Positions 19,172 through 28,552 of a stretch of DNA of 64,000 nt are shown piece after piece (position 1 is the stretch's first letter; each line of letters opens with the position of its first letter). A model generated the notes under the pieces. It was not told where the DNA came from and made no database searches. It saw only the letters and a list, made by a program, of their open reading frames with translations. A program made the translations under genes and the position numbers. The DNA is from Clostridia bacterium (GTDB lineage Bacteria > Bacillota > Clostridia > Oscillospirales > Acutalibacteraceae). The stretch spans positions 1 to 64,000 of the forward strand of contig JAFQVM010000005.1 in the NCBI GenBank assembly GCA_017407995.1, read 5' to 3'.

Positions 19172-20458
19172 ATGAATGAAGTTTTAAATTATATTGAATA
19201 TCCCGAAAACGTTGAAAAGTATGATACATCCAAACCGCCTATAAGACAAAAAAAGCTTTATAAAAATCTGGTATATTTTCTCTCAAATGTTTTTCTTTCA
19301 GTAATCAGAGCTGGATATACTATTGAAAAAATCAATATGGAGGGTCTGAAGCCCCCTTATATTCTCCTTTCAAATCATATGCAAATCATGGACTTTTGCG
19401 TTAGCTTCAAAGCTGTCCACCCCTACCGCATAAGCAATATTGCGACTCTCGACGGTTATGTCGGAATGGTAGGTATTATGGAGAATCTGGGTTCTATTTG
19501 CAAGCGCAAGTTTACAACCGACCTCAGCCTTGTCCGTTCATGTCGCAAGGTCCTTCACGAATACGGCGATGTTCTCTGCATGTATCCTGAGGCAAGATAC
19601 TCCCCTATCGGTACTCTGTCTATTATTCCGGATGCTGTCGGTAAATTGGTTAAGAGCAACAAGGTACCGCTTGTAATTATGGTGCACCACGGAAACTATC
19701 TTAATGCTCCGTTTTGGGATTTCCGTCAGTATAGAAAAGTGCCGTTCTATGCGACAATGAAACAGGTTTTAACAGCTGAGGAAGTTCAGCAGAAAAGTGC
19801 TGATGAAATCAACGAAATCATCCGTAAGGAAATGGAATATGATGAGCACCGTTGGCAGAAAGAAAACAACATCCGCATAACAGAATCTTTCAGAGCCGAG
19901 GGTCTGCATAAAGTGCTTTATCAATGTCCGCACTGCAAAACAGAATCAAAAATGAACTCACAGGGAATTCACCTTTTCTGCGAAGAATGCGGAAAGAAGT
20001 GGGAAATGACTGAGCTTGGCGAAATGAAAGCTCTCGAAGGTGAAACGGAATTCTCACACATCCCCGACTGGTTTGAGTGGGAAAGAACGAACGTTCGTCA
20101 GCAAATACTCGACGGTACATACAAATTTGAGGACGATGTCCACGTTCATTCCCTGCCCGGTGTTGAATTTATTGACTTGGGCGAAGGAAAAATCACCCAC
20201 GACTTTGAGAACGGCTTTGTGCTGACAGGCCACTATAACGGACATGATTACAGAATTCAGCGTAACCCCAAAGATATGTACAGCCTACACGTTGAATATG
20301 CTTACAAAAAGCTCGGTAAAATAGATTGTTTTGATGTTTCCGTAAAGGACGACTCTTTCTACTGTATACCAACCAAGAAGGATGTCGTTACAAAGCTCGG
20401 CTTTGCCACTGAGGAAATGTTTAAAATCATCACAGAAAAAAGAGCATCAAAAGTATAA
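19172..20458 (+). CDS. PlsC-like lysophospholipid acyltransferase with internal zinc ribbon
   Basis: It is 428 aa from ATG 19172. The N-terminal part is a glycerolipid acyltransferase domain: LLSNHMQIMD gives the HX4D catalytic pair (His69, Asp74), and MYPEARYSP matches the substrate-binding block. A four-Cys zinc ribbon follows at Cys252, 255, 270 and 273. A C-terminal domain of about 150 residues, of unknown role, completes it. Typical PlsC is 200-250 aa, so the extension is notable. Likely role: acylation of a lysophosphatidic acid-like lipid at the membrane. The start is uncertain: GGTGAT is weak and ATGs at 19121 and 19142 are in frame without better sites. Confidence 0.75.
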   Translation: MNEVLNYIEYPENVEKYDTSKPPIRQKKLYKNLVYFLSNVFLSVIRAGYTIEKINMEGLKPPYILLSNHMQIMDFCVSFKAVHPYRISNIATLDGYVGMVGIMENLGSICKRKFTTDLSLVRSCRKVLHEYGDVLCMYPEARYSPIGTLSIIPDAVGKLVKSNKVPLVIMVHHGNYLNAPFWDFRQYRKVPFYATMKQVLTAEEVQQKSADEINEIIRKEMEYDEHRWQKENNIRITESFRAEGLHKVLYQCPHCKTESKMNSQGIHLFCEECGKKWEMTELGEMKALEGETEFSHIPDWFEWERTNVRQQILDGTYKFEDDVHVHSLPGVEFIDLGEGKITHDFENGFVLTGHYNGHDYRIQRNPKDMYSLHVEYAYKKLGKIDCFDVSVKDDSFYCIPTKKDVVTKLGFATEEMFKIITEKRASKV

Positions 20459-20471
20459 CAAAAAAAATTTC

Positions 20472-20510
20472 AACCCCGAAACCGTTGATATATAACGGTT
20501 TCGGGGTTTT
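20472..20510 (+). terminator. Terminator after the acyltransferase
   Basis: Perfect 15-bp stem AACCCCGAAACCGTT/AACGGTTTCGGGGTT, 7-nt loop, then TTTTC. Confidence 0.92.
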
Positions 20511-20546
20511 CACTTTACTAATTTTAAAAAATTTCCAAAAAAGTTG

Positions 20547-20575
20547 TTGACAAGAAAAGAAGTTGTTGCTATTAT
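20547..20575 (+). promoter_or_regulatory. SigA-type promoter of the GntR/ABC operon
   Basis: Consensus TTGACA (20547-20552), 17 nt, TATTAT (20570-20575). The operator palindrome begins inside the -10 box and covers the expected start site. Confidence 0.88.
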
Positions 20576-20608
20576 ATAGGTGTGCTATGACAGATAGCAC
20601 ACCTATAT
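20574..20608 (+). promoter_or_regulatory. Perfect inverted-repeat operator for the GntR regulator
   Basis: ATAGGTGTGCTAT (20576-20588), 5-nt spacer, ATAGCACACCTAT (20594-20606): a perfect 13-bp inverted repeat, extending to 15 bp with flanking TA. It overlaps the -10 and start site, so a bound dimer would block transcription. Autorepression by the GntR protein encoded just downstream is inferred. Confidence 0.85.
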
Positions 20609-20646
20609 TACAGTTTGATTTATGATGTTCGGAAAGGAGGAATACT

Positions 20647-21024
20647 TTGATAAACATTGATAAGCAGAGCCGAGTGCCTGCATATGAGCAGATTAAGAAT
20701 CAGTTGATGACTCTTATACTTGTAGGAACATTTCCACCACACTCTCAATTGCCTTCAATACGCTCAATAACAGCGAGTGCCGGACTTAACATCAACACGG
20801 TAAAAAAAGCTTTTTCTGACCTTGAGTCCTACGGAGTAATTTATACTGTACCGGGCAAGGGAAGCTTTGTCAGCGAAAAAGCATTTTCAAATGACACCGT
20901 AAAGCAAAGTGCTTTGTCTGACATCTCGTCAGCAGTTGAAACAGCCAGAGCAAAAGGAATTAGAAAACAGGAAATTATCGAAATTCTTAACAAAATTTAC
21001 ACCGAGGAGGAAACCGAACAATGA
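20647..21024 (+). CDS. GntR-family (YtrA-type) transcriptional regulator
   Basis: It is 125 aa. The winged-helix DNA-binding domain occupies residues 1-75 (PAYEQIKNQL, then PSIRSI, INTVKKAFSDLE, GKGSFV). A short C-terminal helix replaces the large effector domain, which defines the YtrA subgroup. Such regulators usually control the ABC transporter in their own operon. The TTG start has AAAGGAGG 6 nt upstream. Its stop overlaps the start of the ATPase gene by 4 nt (ATGA), so the two are translationally coupled. Confidence 0.9.
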   Translation: MINIDKQSRVPAYEQIKNQLMTLILVGTFPPHSQLPSIRSITASAGLNINTVKKAFSDLESYGVIYTVPGKGSFVSEKAFSNDTVKQSALSDISSAVETARAKGIRKQEIIEILNKIYTEEETEQ

Positions 21025-21938
21025 TTGAAATTAACGGTGTTACTAAACGCTTTCAGGATTTTACAGCTATCAGCAATCTTTCAATGAAAGTTGAAAAATC
21101 TTCTATCTACGGTCTGGTAGGTTATAACGGTGCGGGAAAAACCACTCTGCTTAAAGTAGTAGCTGGTGTATATAAGCCCGAATTAGGAGAAGTAAAGATA
21201 TTCGGAGAAAACATCTTCGACAACGAAAAAGTCAAGCAGCGTATATTCTACGTTCCGGATGATATATATTTTGAGACAGGCGCTACAATAGAGAGCATGG
21301 GTAAATTCTATGAAGGCTACTATCCCAGCTTTGACAAAAAAACCATGAGAAAACTCGCAGAAGCTTTTGGTTTAGACACTAAAAAGCGCATCAACGGTTT
21401 CTCAAAAGGTATGCAGCGTCAAGCCGAGATTGTTCTTGCAATGGCTACTAATCCCGAAGTTATACTGCTTGATGAAAGCTTTGATGGTCTCGACCCTGCA
21501 AAGCGCAATTTAATAAAGAATCTTCTGCTTGAATACATGGCAGAGCGAGAGTGTTCTGTTATAATCTCATCTCACAATTTGCATGAGCTTGCTGATTTGT
21601 GCGACCACATCGCTCTGATAAACGGCAAAAACATCGTCATGGACTGCTCAGTTGATGACATGAATGGCTCAAGATGTAAATTCCGCCTTATTTTTGACCG
21701 AGATGTTGAAGAAGCCGATTTCAAAGATATCGAAATTAAACGTTTCAGCCGTGACGGCAAGATTATCACTCTGAGCACTAACGGTGACGTAGAAGAAAAT
21801 GAGAAAAAACTTGAAGCTATGAAACCGCTGATAATTGAAAAGTTCCCCTTGACACTCGAAGAAATTTTCCTTGAGGAAATGGAAAGCGGCAATTACAACT
21901 TTAAAGACATCTTCGGCAGTGCCGAAAATACGAAGTGA
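21021..21938 (+). CDS. ABC transporter ATP-binding protein
   Basis: It is 305 aa. Walker A GYNGAGKTT (34-42), signature FSKGMQ (127-132; Lys replaces the usual Gly of LSGGQ, as in many YtrB-like ATPases), Walker B with catalytic Glu ILLDES (148-153), and a switch His in SSHNLHE. A C-terminal domain of about 90 residues follows the ATPase core. It is coupled to the GntR gene by ATGA overlap and precedes its permease by 10 nt. Likely an exporter or sensor; in Bacillus the ytr operon responds to cell-wall antibiotics, but the substrate here is unknown. Confidence 0.92.
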   Translation: MIEINGVTKRFQDFTAISNLSMKVEKSSIYGLVGYNGAGKTTLLKVVAGVYKPELGEVKIFGENIFDNEKVKQRIFYVPDDIYFETGATIESMGKFYEGYYPSFDKKTMRKLAEAFGLDTKKRINGFSKGMQRQAEIVLAMATNPEVILLDESFDGLDPAKRNLIKNLLLEYMAERECSVIISSHNLHELADLCDHIALINGKNIVMDCSVDDMNGSRCKFRLIFDRDVEEADFKDIEIKRFSRDGKIITLSTNGDVEENEKKLEAMKPLIIEKFPLTLEEIFLEEMESGNYNFKDIFGSAENTK

Positions 21939-21948
21939 GGTGGCAATA

Positions 21949-24477
21949 ATGAAAACTAAAAACACATTTGCTTTTTCTCTTGCTCATGCAATGAAGAAAA
22001 ATTTTATCATGCCGATACTTACATTCATCGGATTATTTGGTGTTTTGATAATAAATTTCTCCAGCTATACACGTGAAATCAGTGTTGCAAAAGAAACTGC
22101 TTTGCTTACAGGTCAAAACTTCAGGGAATTATTGCGTGGATACTTCTTCAGATATGTTCTGTTCTCCAATTACAACGACACCTTATATTTTTTGACCTCA
22201 ATCGGTGTAATAGGTGCATCCGCATTGCTCGGAATACTGCTTTTCAGATTTGTTTCCAACAAAAAGACAGTTAACGTTTATTACAGCCTTGGAATAACAA
22301 GAACCAAGCTTTACTGTGCACGCTACCTTGCAGGTATTATAATGCTCTTCGCTGCAATAACCGTTCCGTTTTTAATAATGGCTCTTATAAATATCTACTA
22401 CTTCGGCTCATCCGTTATGCTGTGGAAAGCAGTCCTGTTTTTCATAATACATTTCTGTGTTATCGCTTTTGCATCTTTCTCTATTGCTGCTGCAGTTTCA
22501 GGCTCTGTAGGAACTATCGTTGAGGCTATCGGTTTTTCAGCTATAATCATCCTCTCCACAAGCATAATTATGGTTTGTGTAACAGATGCTATTCCTTTCA
22601 TGTTGTTCGGTGCTCCAAAAAATACAACTATAGCTCTATACAACGCCGGCAACATCTACCAGACGTATAATAACAGTCATCTTTCAAGTGAAACGTTTTT
22701 ATTAAGCAATACTTTTTTAGGAAGAATCCTCGAAAATATTGATTTAATATTCCTGAATCGTGGAAATATTTTTTCAGGAGGCCTTTGCATAATAGGTCAG
22801 GTAGTTGACGAGACAACTTTCAATGTATGGGCAATGCCGCCTCTCACACCTTATATTCTCTGGGCAATCGGAAGTGTCGCTTTCTTTGCTCTCGGGCTTT
22901 TCATGTTCAAATATAAAAAAGCTGAAATCTGCGGCTTCATGGGCAGAAATAAAGTTCTTAACTTTATAATTAGCGCAATTTTATCTTTTTTAGCTTTCTG
23001 CGGAGTAATTTGCATGCTTGGCTCCGAAATAAACACAACGTCAGGATTCACCTTTTCATTTAATATGTGGAACAGAGCTCTGATAGGCATAGTAATAAGC
23101 TTTTTGGTGTTCAGCGTTATAGAACTGCTTTTGACACGCAGCTTCAAGTCATATAAAAGAAATATTAAATTTTCTCTCATACACATTGGCTTAATGGTTT
23201 TGTTCGTTTTCTCATTGCATCTGGGATTCTTCGGATACAGCTCATATATCCCTGATATCGAGGATATCAAAAGCGTTAACATCTCTACACCATCAACTTT
23301 AACAGGCGCAAAAAGCGCTATACTATACTCTTCATATTCTGACTTCTATTGGATTGAAAATAATCTCACAGATACTGTTCCCGGTTGCTACTACACATCC
23401 GACACAGGCGGATATATGCTCAGCGAATTCAAAGACAAAGAAAGCATACAGTCTGTAATTGACTTTCATCAAAAACTGATTGATGAAGGATGGGTACACA
23501 GAGAAAGCGACAAGGCTCGCCTTGATTACTCGAAGCGCTCCGTTAAAGTAAATGCTACTATTGTATATACGCTGAAGGACGGTCGCCAAATAGCCAGAGG
23601 ATATCAAAGGCTGCCTCTCGACCTTTATGAAGAAATGTTCAGAGTTGAAGATACGGATAAATGGAATGGCCTTGTAGAAATGGAATTTACAAATTTCCTG
23701 TCAGGTATAAGTGTTCCTGTCATCTTCTCCGAACAGATGGACAAAAAGACTTTCGTTGACGAAAATCTTATAAACGGTCTTGGCCAGGCAATAATAAAGG
23801 ATATAAAAGCCCTGGATTATACCAGCTTCTGGCGCAGCGATGCAGATTGGCTTGGTTGTGTGGCATTTTTCAACAATCCGGAAAATGATGGCATGGTATT
23901 TTATTATGACGATTATGAAGATGACGGTTATGAAGCAGTATACCAACCTGAATTTTCAAACGATGCTGATTACTATATCAAAACCATTTCCGAAAGATGG
24001 CAATATTCCAATGGAGCAGAATATACCGCTCTAATGAACGATAATTCCATTGTGCCCATTACCTCCGAAATGAAAAACACCATCGCTTTCCTTCAAAGCA
24101 ACGGTTTATATGAAGCCCTGATTGATGAATCAGAAATCGTTTCGGCAAGAGTTATCGATGCAGCAAAAGCTACTGCAAGTCGTAGTTGGAACGAAACTGA
24201 TATTATATTCAACGCTTTCTGGGACAACGGAAAAGCTAAAGCTGAAAAGGGATATGATAAATACGGTTACTACGAAGAGCGATACACAAGCGGTGACTAT
24301 ATGCCCGACGAATCCGTTACTGTTACCGACAAAAAGCTTCTGAAAGAACTCCAAAACAACGCTTACGGAATGTATCTGGACACCGACGGCGGATATATAG
24401 TTGAGTTCAAAAGAGCTAATGGCAACACTACAATAATGTTCGTCCCCTCAGGCAGAATAAGCCAAGAAATAAAATAG
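21949..24477 (+). CDS. ABC transporter permease with large C-terminal extracytoplasmic part
   Basis: It is 842 aa from the ATG at 21949, which has GTGAGGTGG just upstream. Roughly the first 440 residues hold about ten membrane segments, beginning NFIMPILTFIGLFG. The last 400 residues are soluble, rich in Tyr/Asp/Ser, and probably lie outside the membrane after the last helix. It pairs with the ATPase upstream. YtrC/D-like permeases with long soluble tails are found with YtrA-type regulators in Clostridia; the tail may sense a ligand. It ends at a strong bidirectional terminator. Confidence 0.8.
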   Translation: MKTKNTFAFSLAHAMKKNFIMPILTFIGLFGVLIINFSSYTREISVAKETALLTGQNFRELLRGYFFRYVLFSNYNDTLYFLTSIGVIGASALLGILLFRFVSNKKTVNVYYSLGITRTKLYCARYLAGIIMLFAAITVPFLIMALINIYYFGSSVMLWKAVLFFIIHFCVIAFASFSIAAAVSGSVGTIVEAIGFSAIIILSTSIIMVCVTDAIPFMLFGAPKNTTIALYNAGNIYQTYNNSHLSSETFLLSNTFLGRILENIDLIFLNRGNIFSGGLCIIGQVVDETTFNVWAMPPLTPYILWAIGSVAFFALGLFMFKYKKAEICGFMGRNKVLNFIISAILSFLAFCGVICMLGSEINTTSGFTFSFNMWNRALIGIVISFLVFSVIELLLTRSFKSYKRNIKFSLIHIGLMVLFVFSLHLGFFGYSSYIPDIEDIKSVNISTPSTLTGAKSAILYSSYSDFYWIENNLTDTVPGCYYTSDTGGYMLSEFKDKESIQSVIDFHQKLIDEGWVHRESDKARLDYSKRSVKVNATIVYTLKDGRQIARGYQRLPLDLYEEMFRVEDTDKWNGLVEMEFTNFLSGISVPVIFSEQMDKKTFVDENLINGLGQAIIKDIKALDYTSFWRSDADWLGCVAFFNNPENDGMVFYYDDYEDDGYEAVYQPEFSNDADYYIKTISERWQYSNGAEYTALMNDNSIVPITSEMKNTIAFLQSNGLYEALIDESEIVSARVIDAAKATASRSWNETDIIFNAFWDNGKAKAEKGYDKYGYYEERYTSGDYMPDESVTVTDKKLLKELQNNAYGMYLDTDGGYIVEFKRANGNTTIMFVPSGRISQEIK

Positions 24478-24494
24478 TTTTCCTTTCTTGTAAA

Positions 24495-24528
24495 AAAGCG
24501 CCACACAGATTTCTCTGTGTGGCGCTTT
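24495..24528. terminator. Bidirectional terminator between the ABC operon and DMT permease gene
   Basis: Perfect 15-bp stem AAAGCGCCACACAGA/TCTGTGTGGCGCTTT with a 4-nt loop. A-run on the left, TTTACTTTT on the right. Confidence 0.92.
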
Positions 24529-24537
24529 ACTTTTATG

Positions 24538-25473
24538 CTAATTTTTCTTTCGTTTGGGTAGCTTTATCTCTATCTGTGAAAGTATGATAGCAATAAACAT
24601 TATCGCACAACCAATAAACTCACGCAGAAGCAAGCTCTGGTGGAGAATAATCCATGCAAAAAGTGTTGCAAATACCGATTCAAGACAAAGAAGAAGTGAT
24701 GCAACTGCAGGCTCACAGTCACGCTGGCCGAGTGTTTGGAAGGTAAATGCCACTGCGTAGCTCATAATACCTGTATATGCAATATACGGTGCTGCAGCAA
24801 TTATTGCGCTGAGTTGCGGTGTCTCAAAGATAAACATGCATACACACGACAGTATACCGGCTACAATATACTGCGCACATGAAAGCTTTATTCCGTCAAC
24901 AATTGATGAGTATTTATCAATCGCTAAAATATGTACTGCAAACGCAACAGAACAAGCAAGAGCAAACCATTCACCCTTACCGAGTGTGGCTCTCTCCCCT
25001 CCTACACAGAGAAGATACAATCCGAAGGCTCCCATAACAACGCTTATCCACACTATCGGACGAACTTTTTTACGCAAAAACAAACCAAGCAACGGCACTA
25101 TCAACATATAAAGTGCTGTTATAAATCCGACTTTACCGACTGTTGTAAAATTAAACGCATACTGCTGAAGATTGCCGCCGATAAAAAGCGGTATACCACA
25201 AGAAATTCCGCCTATTATAAGTTTCTTTCTGTCCTCTTTTTTGTTCTCAACTGTCTGTGCATCTGCAGAAAGCTTTTTGCGTTTCTTAGCAGAAGAAATG
25301 AATATTATAGGCAGAAGTACTATTCCGCCAAGCAACGAACGCAGTCCGTTAAAAGTGAATGTACCGAGCAATTCAACGCTCTTGCTCTGCGCTACAAAAG
25401 ACAAACCCCAGATAATTGCGGCCGACATCAAAAAGATTGCGCCCTTTAACTGATTCTTTTTTATTGTTATCAC
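24538..25473 (-). CDS. EamA/RhaT-family drug/metabolite transporter
   Basis: It is 311 aa with about ten hydrophobic helices in two EamA repeats. The first begins LMSAAIIWGLSFVAQ, a typical signature; the second covers the C-terminal half. It probably exports or imports a small metabolite; specificity cannot be read. The GTG at 25473 has no good Shine-Dalgarno, so initiation at the internal ATG (residue 16), preceded by AAAGGG, is possible. It is convergent with the ABC operon. Confidence 0.85.
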   Translation of the reverse strand: MITIKKNQLKGAIFLMSAAIIWGLSFVAQSKSVELLGTFTFNGLRSLLGGIVLLPIIFISSAKKRKKLSADAQTVENKKEDRKKLIIGGISCGIPLFIGGNLQQYAFNFTTVGKVGFITALYMLIVPLLGLFLRKKVRPIVWISVVMGAFGLYLLCVGGERATLGKGEWFALACSVAFAVHILAIDKYSSIVDGIKLSCAQYIVAGILSCVCMFIFETPQLSAIIAAAPYIAYTGIMSYAVAFTFQTLGQRDCEPAVASLLLCLESVFATLFAWIILHQSLLLREFIGCAIMFIAIILSQIEIKLPKRKKN

Positions 25474-25556
25474 CCCAAAAACGATATCGCATAATAGAAT
25501 AGCACAATCAAGCCGTTTTTATTTGGGATTTTAGAAAAATACTTCTTTATTTTTCC

Positions 25557-25586
25557 AAAAAATATATCCGCTCAACAGAGCGGATA
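25557..25586 (-). terminator. Terminator of the radA-cwlD run
   Basis: On the minus strand TATCCGCTC/GAGCGGATA with a 4-nt loop is followed by TATTTTTTGG. It lies just past the stop at 25594. Confidence 0.88.
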
Positions 25587-25593
25587 ACCTTTG

Positions 25594-26328
25594 CTATTTT
25601 TGGCACAGCGGAAGTATTCCGCCGATATCCGTAAGCGGATAAGCTCCGATAGACAGACAGTTTATACCGTAATTTTTCAGAAAAGCTTCTATATCTTTTG
25701 CATTTCGGTGCGACTCAAGATTTCCGTTAAACAGCATGGTACGGCTGTTTATCATTCCACAGCATCCGCCGATAAAGCCATAGTCCCTACCTTGAAGTTT
25801 GATATCTCCCTTTTCAATAAGCAAGGCATCCATACCGTTTTTCAAAGCCGATGAGTATATACCCGTATCATCTGTTATGACAGCGTTATCCCCTACTGCG
25901 CAGACGGAACATTTAGAATATCCTTGACGGACAGATATAACCTTTTTATCTGCAAAGTTTATATCAGCACAAACTGTTTTGGGATTGAAAAAAACGATAT
26001 CTCCGATAACAGCTGCATTAAGCGGTACATCCAAAGGATAGCTGCTGTCAAGCGGTTCAGTCAATATTTTTACATTAAAGCCATAAGATTTCAGCTGTGC
26101 AGCCTTGTCACTCTGCTCACGGCTTATCCAAAGTTCATTTTCTCCGAGATGCAGAAGATGCAAATCAGCATGTGAGGCTGTACCGTCAATAATTTTCGGT
26201 GACGGCGATACTCTTATAACACCGATTCCATAACAGCCAAGAACTTTAATCAGCTCACCTGCCTGCGCACTCACAGCTACAAGCTTTACGTCCCCTGTCG
26301 GAAGATTTGCTTTTTCTAATGGTTTCAT
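25594..26328 (-). CDS. DUF6873-like protein, probable GME (guanidino-group-modifying enzyme) fold
   Basis: It is 244 aa. The repeated pattern of short strands with His (HADLHLLHLG), paired Cys (GGCCGMI) and a closing PLTDIGGILPL recalls the DUF6873 family, annotated as having the pentein/GME fold of arginine deiminases and amidinotransferases. I see no full deiminase catalytic set, so activity is uncertain. It starts 1 nt after the radA stop and is likely translated with radA and cwlD. Its role beside a repair gene and a spore-cortex gene is unknown. Confidence 0.55.
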   Translation of the reverse strand: MKPLEKANLPTGDVKLVAVSAQAGELIKVLGCYGIGVIRVSPSPKIIDGTASHADLHLLHLGENELWISREQSDKAAQLKSYGFNVKILTEPLDSSYPLDVPLNAAVIGDIVFFNPKTVCADINFADKKVISVRQGYSKCSVCAVGDNAVITDDTGIYSSALKNGMDALLIEKGDIKLQGRDYGFIGGCCGMINSRTMLFNGNLESHRNAKDIEAFLKNYGINCLSIGAYPLTDIGGILPLCQK

Positions 26329-26329
26329 A

Positions 26330-27700
26330 TCAATCTATACTGCTGGCAAAAGCCTCATAAACATTTTTAACGCCGATAACTTCAATTTCCTTTTTAAGCT
26401 TGGCAGACACAGATGCAAAATTATGACGAGGAATAATACACGTTTTAAAGCCGAGACGTGCAGCCTCACGTATACGCTGCTCACAGTGGCTGACGGAGCG
26501 TATCTCTCCGCCAAGACCGATTTCTCCGAAAGCAAGCACATCATCCCTGACAGGAACATCCTTAAGGCTTGAAATAAGCGCAAGAGCTACACACAAATCA
26601 GTTGCAGGCTCGTCGAGCTTTAAGCCCCCGATAACATTTATATAAGCGTCCATACTGCCGAAGAAATAGCCCGCTCGTTTTTCAAGCACCGCTAAAAGCA
26701 TAGCCATACGGCTGTAATCAAAGCCAGTTGCCATTCTTCTGGGGTTTCCGAAATTGGAAGCGCTGACAAGAGCCTGTACCTCTGCCAAAATAGGACGTGA
26801 GCCCTCCATCGCACAGGCAATACACGTACCCGACGTATTCTTAGGTCTGCCTGAAATTAACATAAGAGACGGATTTTCCACCTGCGAAAGTCCCGTATCA
26901 AGCATCTCAAAAACGCCGATTTCATTCGTCGAGCCGTAACGGTTTTTGACAGCTCGCAAAATCCTGTATGACATATTGCGGTCACCCTCAAAGTAGAGCA
27001 CCGCATCAACTATATGTTCAAGCACTTTAGGACCCGCTATATTGCCGTCCTTATTAACATGTCCGACAATTATTATAGGTATATTACTGCTCTTAGCAGT
27101 ACGCATAAACATAGATGTCGACTCTCTGACCTGTGTAACGCTTCCCGCAGAAGAAGAAAGTTCTGAAATCAGCATTGTCTGGATAGAGTCGATAATTACG
27201 AGCCCAGGTTTATTAGTGTTTATATACTCACAGATGGCCTGAACATCGGTCTGGCTCATAATTGTAAGCGTAGGGCTTTTAACGCCGAGCCTGTCCGCTC
27301 TGAGCTTTAACTGATAGACAGATTCCTCACCCGAAACATAGAGTATATCAAGATTTTTTCCGATATACTCGCATATCTGGAGCAGAATAGTAGACTTACC
27401 GATACCTGGGTCACCGCTCAAAAGAACAAGTGAGCCCTTTACTATTCCGCCGCCGAGAACTCTGTCCAACTCAGAAAGGCCCGTCTGATAGCGTATCTCC
27501 TCATCAGCGGTTATCTCATTGAGATAATATGTTTTCAGTCCACGGGCGCTTGAAGAAGAGCTTTTGGTCGGTGATGCTGACGCCTTTATCTCCTCATTCA
27601 TAGTATTCCATTCCCCGCAGCCCGGACAACATCCAAACCACTTTGGACTTTCATATCCGCACTGAGAGCAGATGTAAACAGATTTTGACTTTCCTGCCAT
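26330..27700 (-). CDS. radA: DNA repair protein RadA
   Basis: RecA-like ATPase that helps branch migration during recombination. It is 456 aa. N-terminal zinc finger (Cys11, Cys14, Cys25, Cys28), Walker A GDPGIGKST (96-104), the RadA signature KNRYGS near residue 250, and a C-terminal Lon-like domain. The ATG follows the cwlD stop TAA with no gap, and its GGAGG lies inside the end of cwlD. Confidence 0.97.
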   Translation of the reverse strand: MAGKSKSVYICSQCGYESPKWFGCCPGCGEWNTMNEEIKASASPTKSSSSSARGLKTYYLNEITADEEIRYQTGLSELDRVLGGGIVKGSLVLLSGDPGIGKSTILLQICEYIGKNLDILYVSGEESVYQLKLRADRLGVKSPTLTIMSQTDVQAICEYINTNKPGLVIIDSIQTMLISELSSSAGSVTQVRESTSMFMRTAKSSNIPIIIVGHVNKDGNIAGPKVLEHIVDAVLYFEGDRNMSYRILRAVKNRYGSTNEIGVFEMLDTGLSQVENPSLMLISGRPKNTSGTCIACAMEGSRPILAEVQALVSASNFGNPRRMATGFDYSRMAMLLAVLEKRAGYFFGSMDAYINVIGGLKLDEPATDLCVALALISSLKDVPVRDDVLAFGEIGLGGEIRSVSHCEQRIREAARLGFKTCIIPRHNFASVSAKLKKEIEVIGVKNVYEAFASSID

Positions 27701-28462
27701 TTATGTTACCTCCGTTGTTAAAACGTCGTTTTTAATCGCTGTAAAATAATTTAATATTCCGCAAAAAATTGAAAATGCCATCTGTCCCTGATACTCATCG
27801 CTTTTAAGTTTCTGCGTTTCTGCCGCATTTGAAAGAAATCCGCACTCCACCATAACAGCAGGAACCTGCGCATGATAGAGAAGATATATCTCTGTACCCG
27901 TCTTTTTAACTGCTCTGGTATTCTCAGGCTGAATAAGAGATACTACGCTCTGCTGTATATCCTTTGCAAGAACTTCGCTTTCAGGGTTGTTCTTAGAATA
28001 GAAAACCTGTGTTCCGTTGTATTTGGCACTTCCAAAGTGATTCTGATGTATGCTTACAAAAAACGCATTTTCTGTCTCTTCTATTATCTTCATACGGTTT
28101 CTGATGTCCGAAACCTTGCGCTGACGTGTAGTTTTAGCCTCGTCACTATGTATAGAAACATCGTTTTCACGTGTCATTATAACATTAAATCCCGCCATTT
28201 GCAGCATATCGCTGAGTTTTAATGATATTGAAAGATTAATATCCTTTTCCAATGTACCGTCCGCTGCGCTTGTACCACCATCCTCGCCGCCATGACCCGC
28301 ATCAATAATTATAGTTGCCTTTGCAGCATTTACTTCGCCCGAAGTACGGACATAATTAGAATTTTTTGATGCCACAAGATAAATCAAAAAAGCAAACAAA
28401 AGCGCAAACGCTAACCACGCCAATATATAATATTTTAATTTTTTACTTAAATTTATTACCAT
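27701..28462 (-). CDS. cwlD: N-acetylmuramoyl-L-alanine amidase CwlD
   Basis: Amidase_3-type zinc amidase that starts muramic-lactam formation in the spore cortex. It is 253 aa: membrane anchor at residues 11-30, then the catalytic domain with IIIDAGHGGEDGG (His57), Glu72, His139 in VSIHQNH and the catalytic Glu206 in VECGFLSN. The N-terminal anchor and short length fit CwlD better than vegetative LytC-type amidases. It is first in cwlD-radA-DUF6873. No clear SigE or SigG promoter could be assigned. Confidence 0.88.
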   Translation of the reverse strand: MVINLSKKLKYYILAWLAFALLFAFLIYLVASKNSNYVRTSGEVNAAKATIIIDAGHGGEDGGTSAADGTLEKDINLSISLKLSDMLQMAGFNVIMTRENDVSIHSDEAKTTRQRKVSDIRNRMKIIEETENAFFVSIHQNHFGSAKYNGTQVFYSKNNPESEVLAKDIQQSVVSLIQPENTRAVKKTGTEIYLLYHAQVPAVMVECGFLSNAAETQKLKSDEYQGQMAFSIFCGILNYFTAIKNDVLTTEVT

Positions 28463-28552
28463 TTCACCACTCCCTCACAAAAAGATATGCAAGCGGAGTC
28501 GGCATTATTAGAGCTATCAAGGGTAAAATAGAGTAAAAAAGGGGGCATAAAT

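Noticed and set aside
28463..28552. SigE or SigG promoter in front of cwlD
   Set aside because: A CATATC-like -10 is present, but no matching -35 at the right distance.
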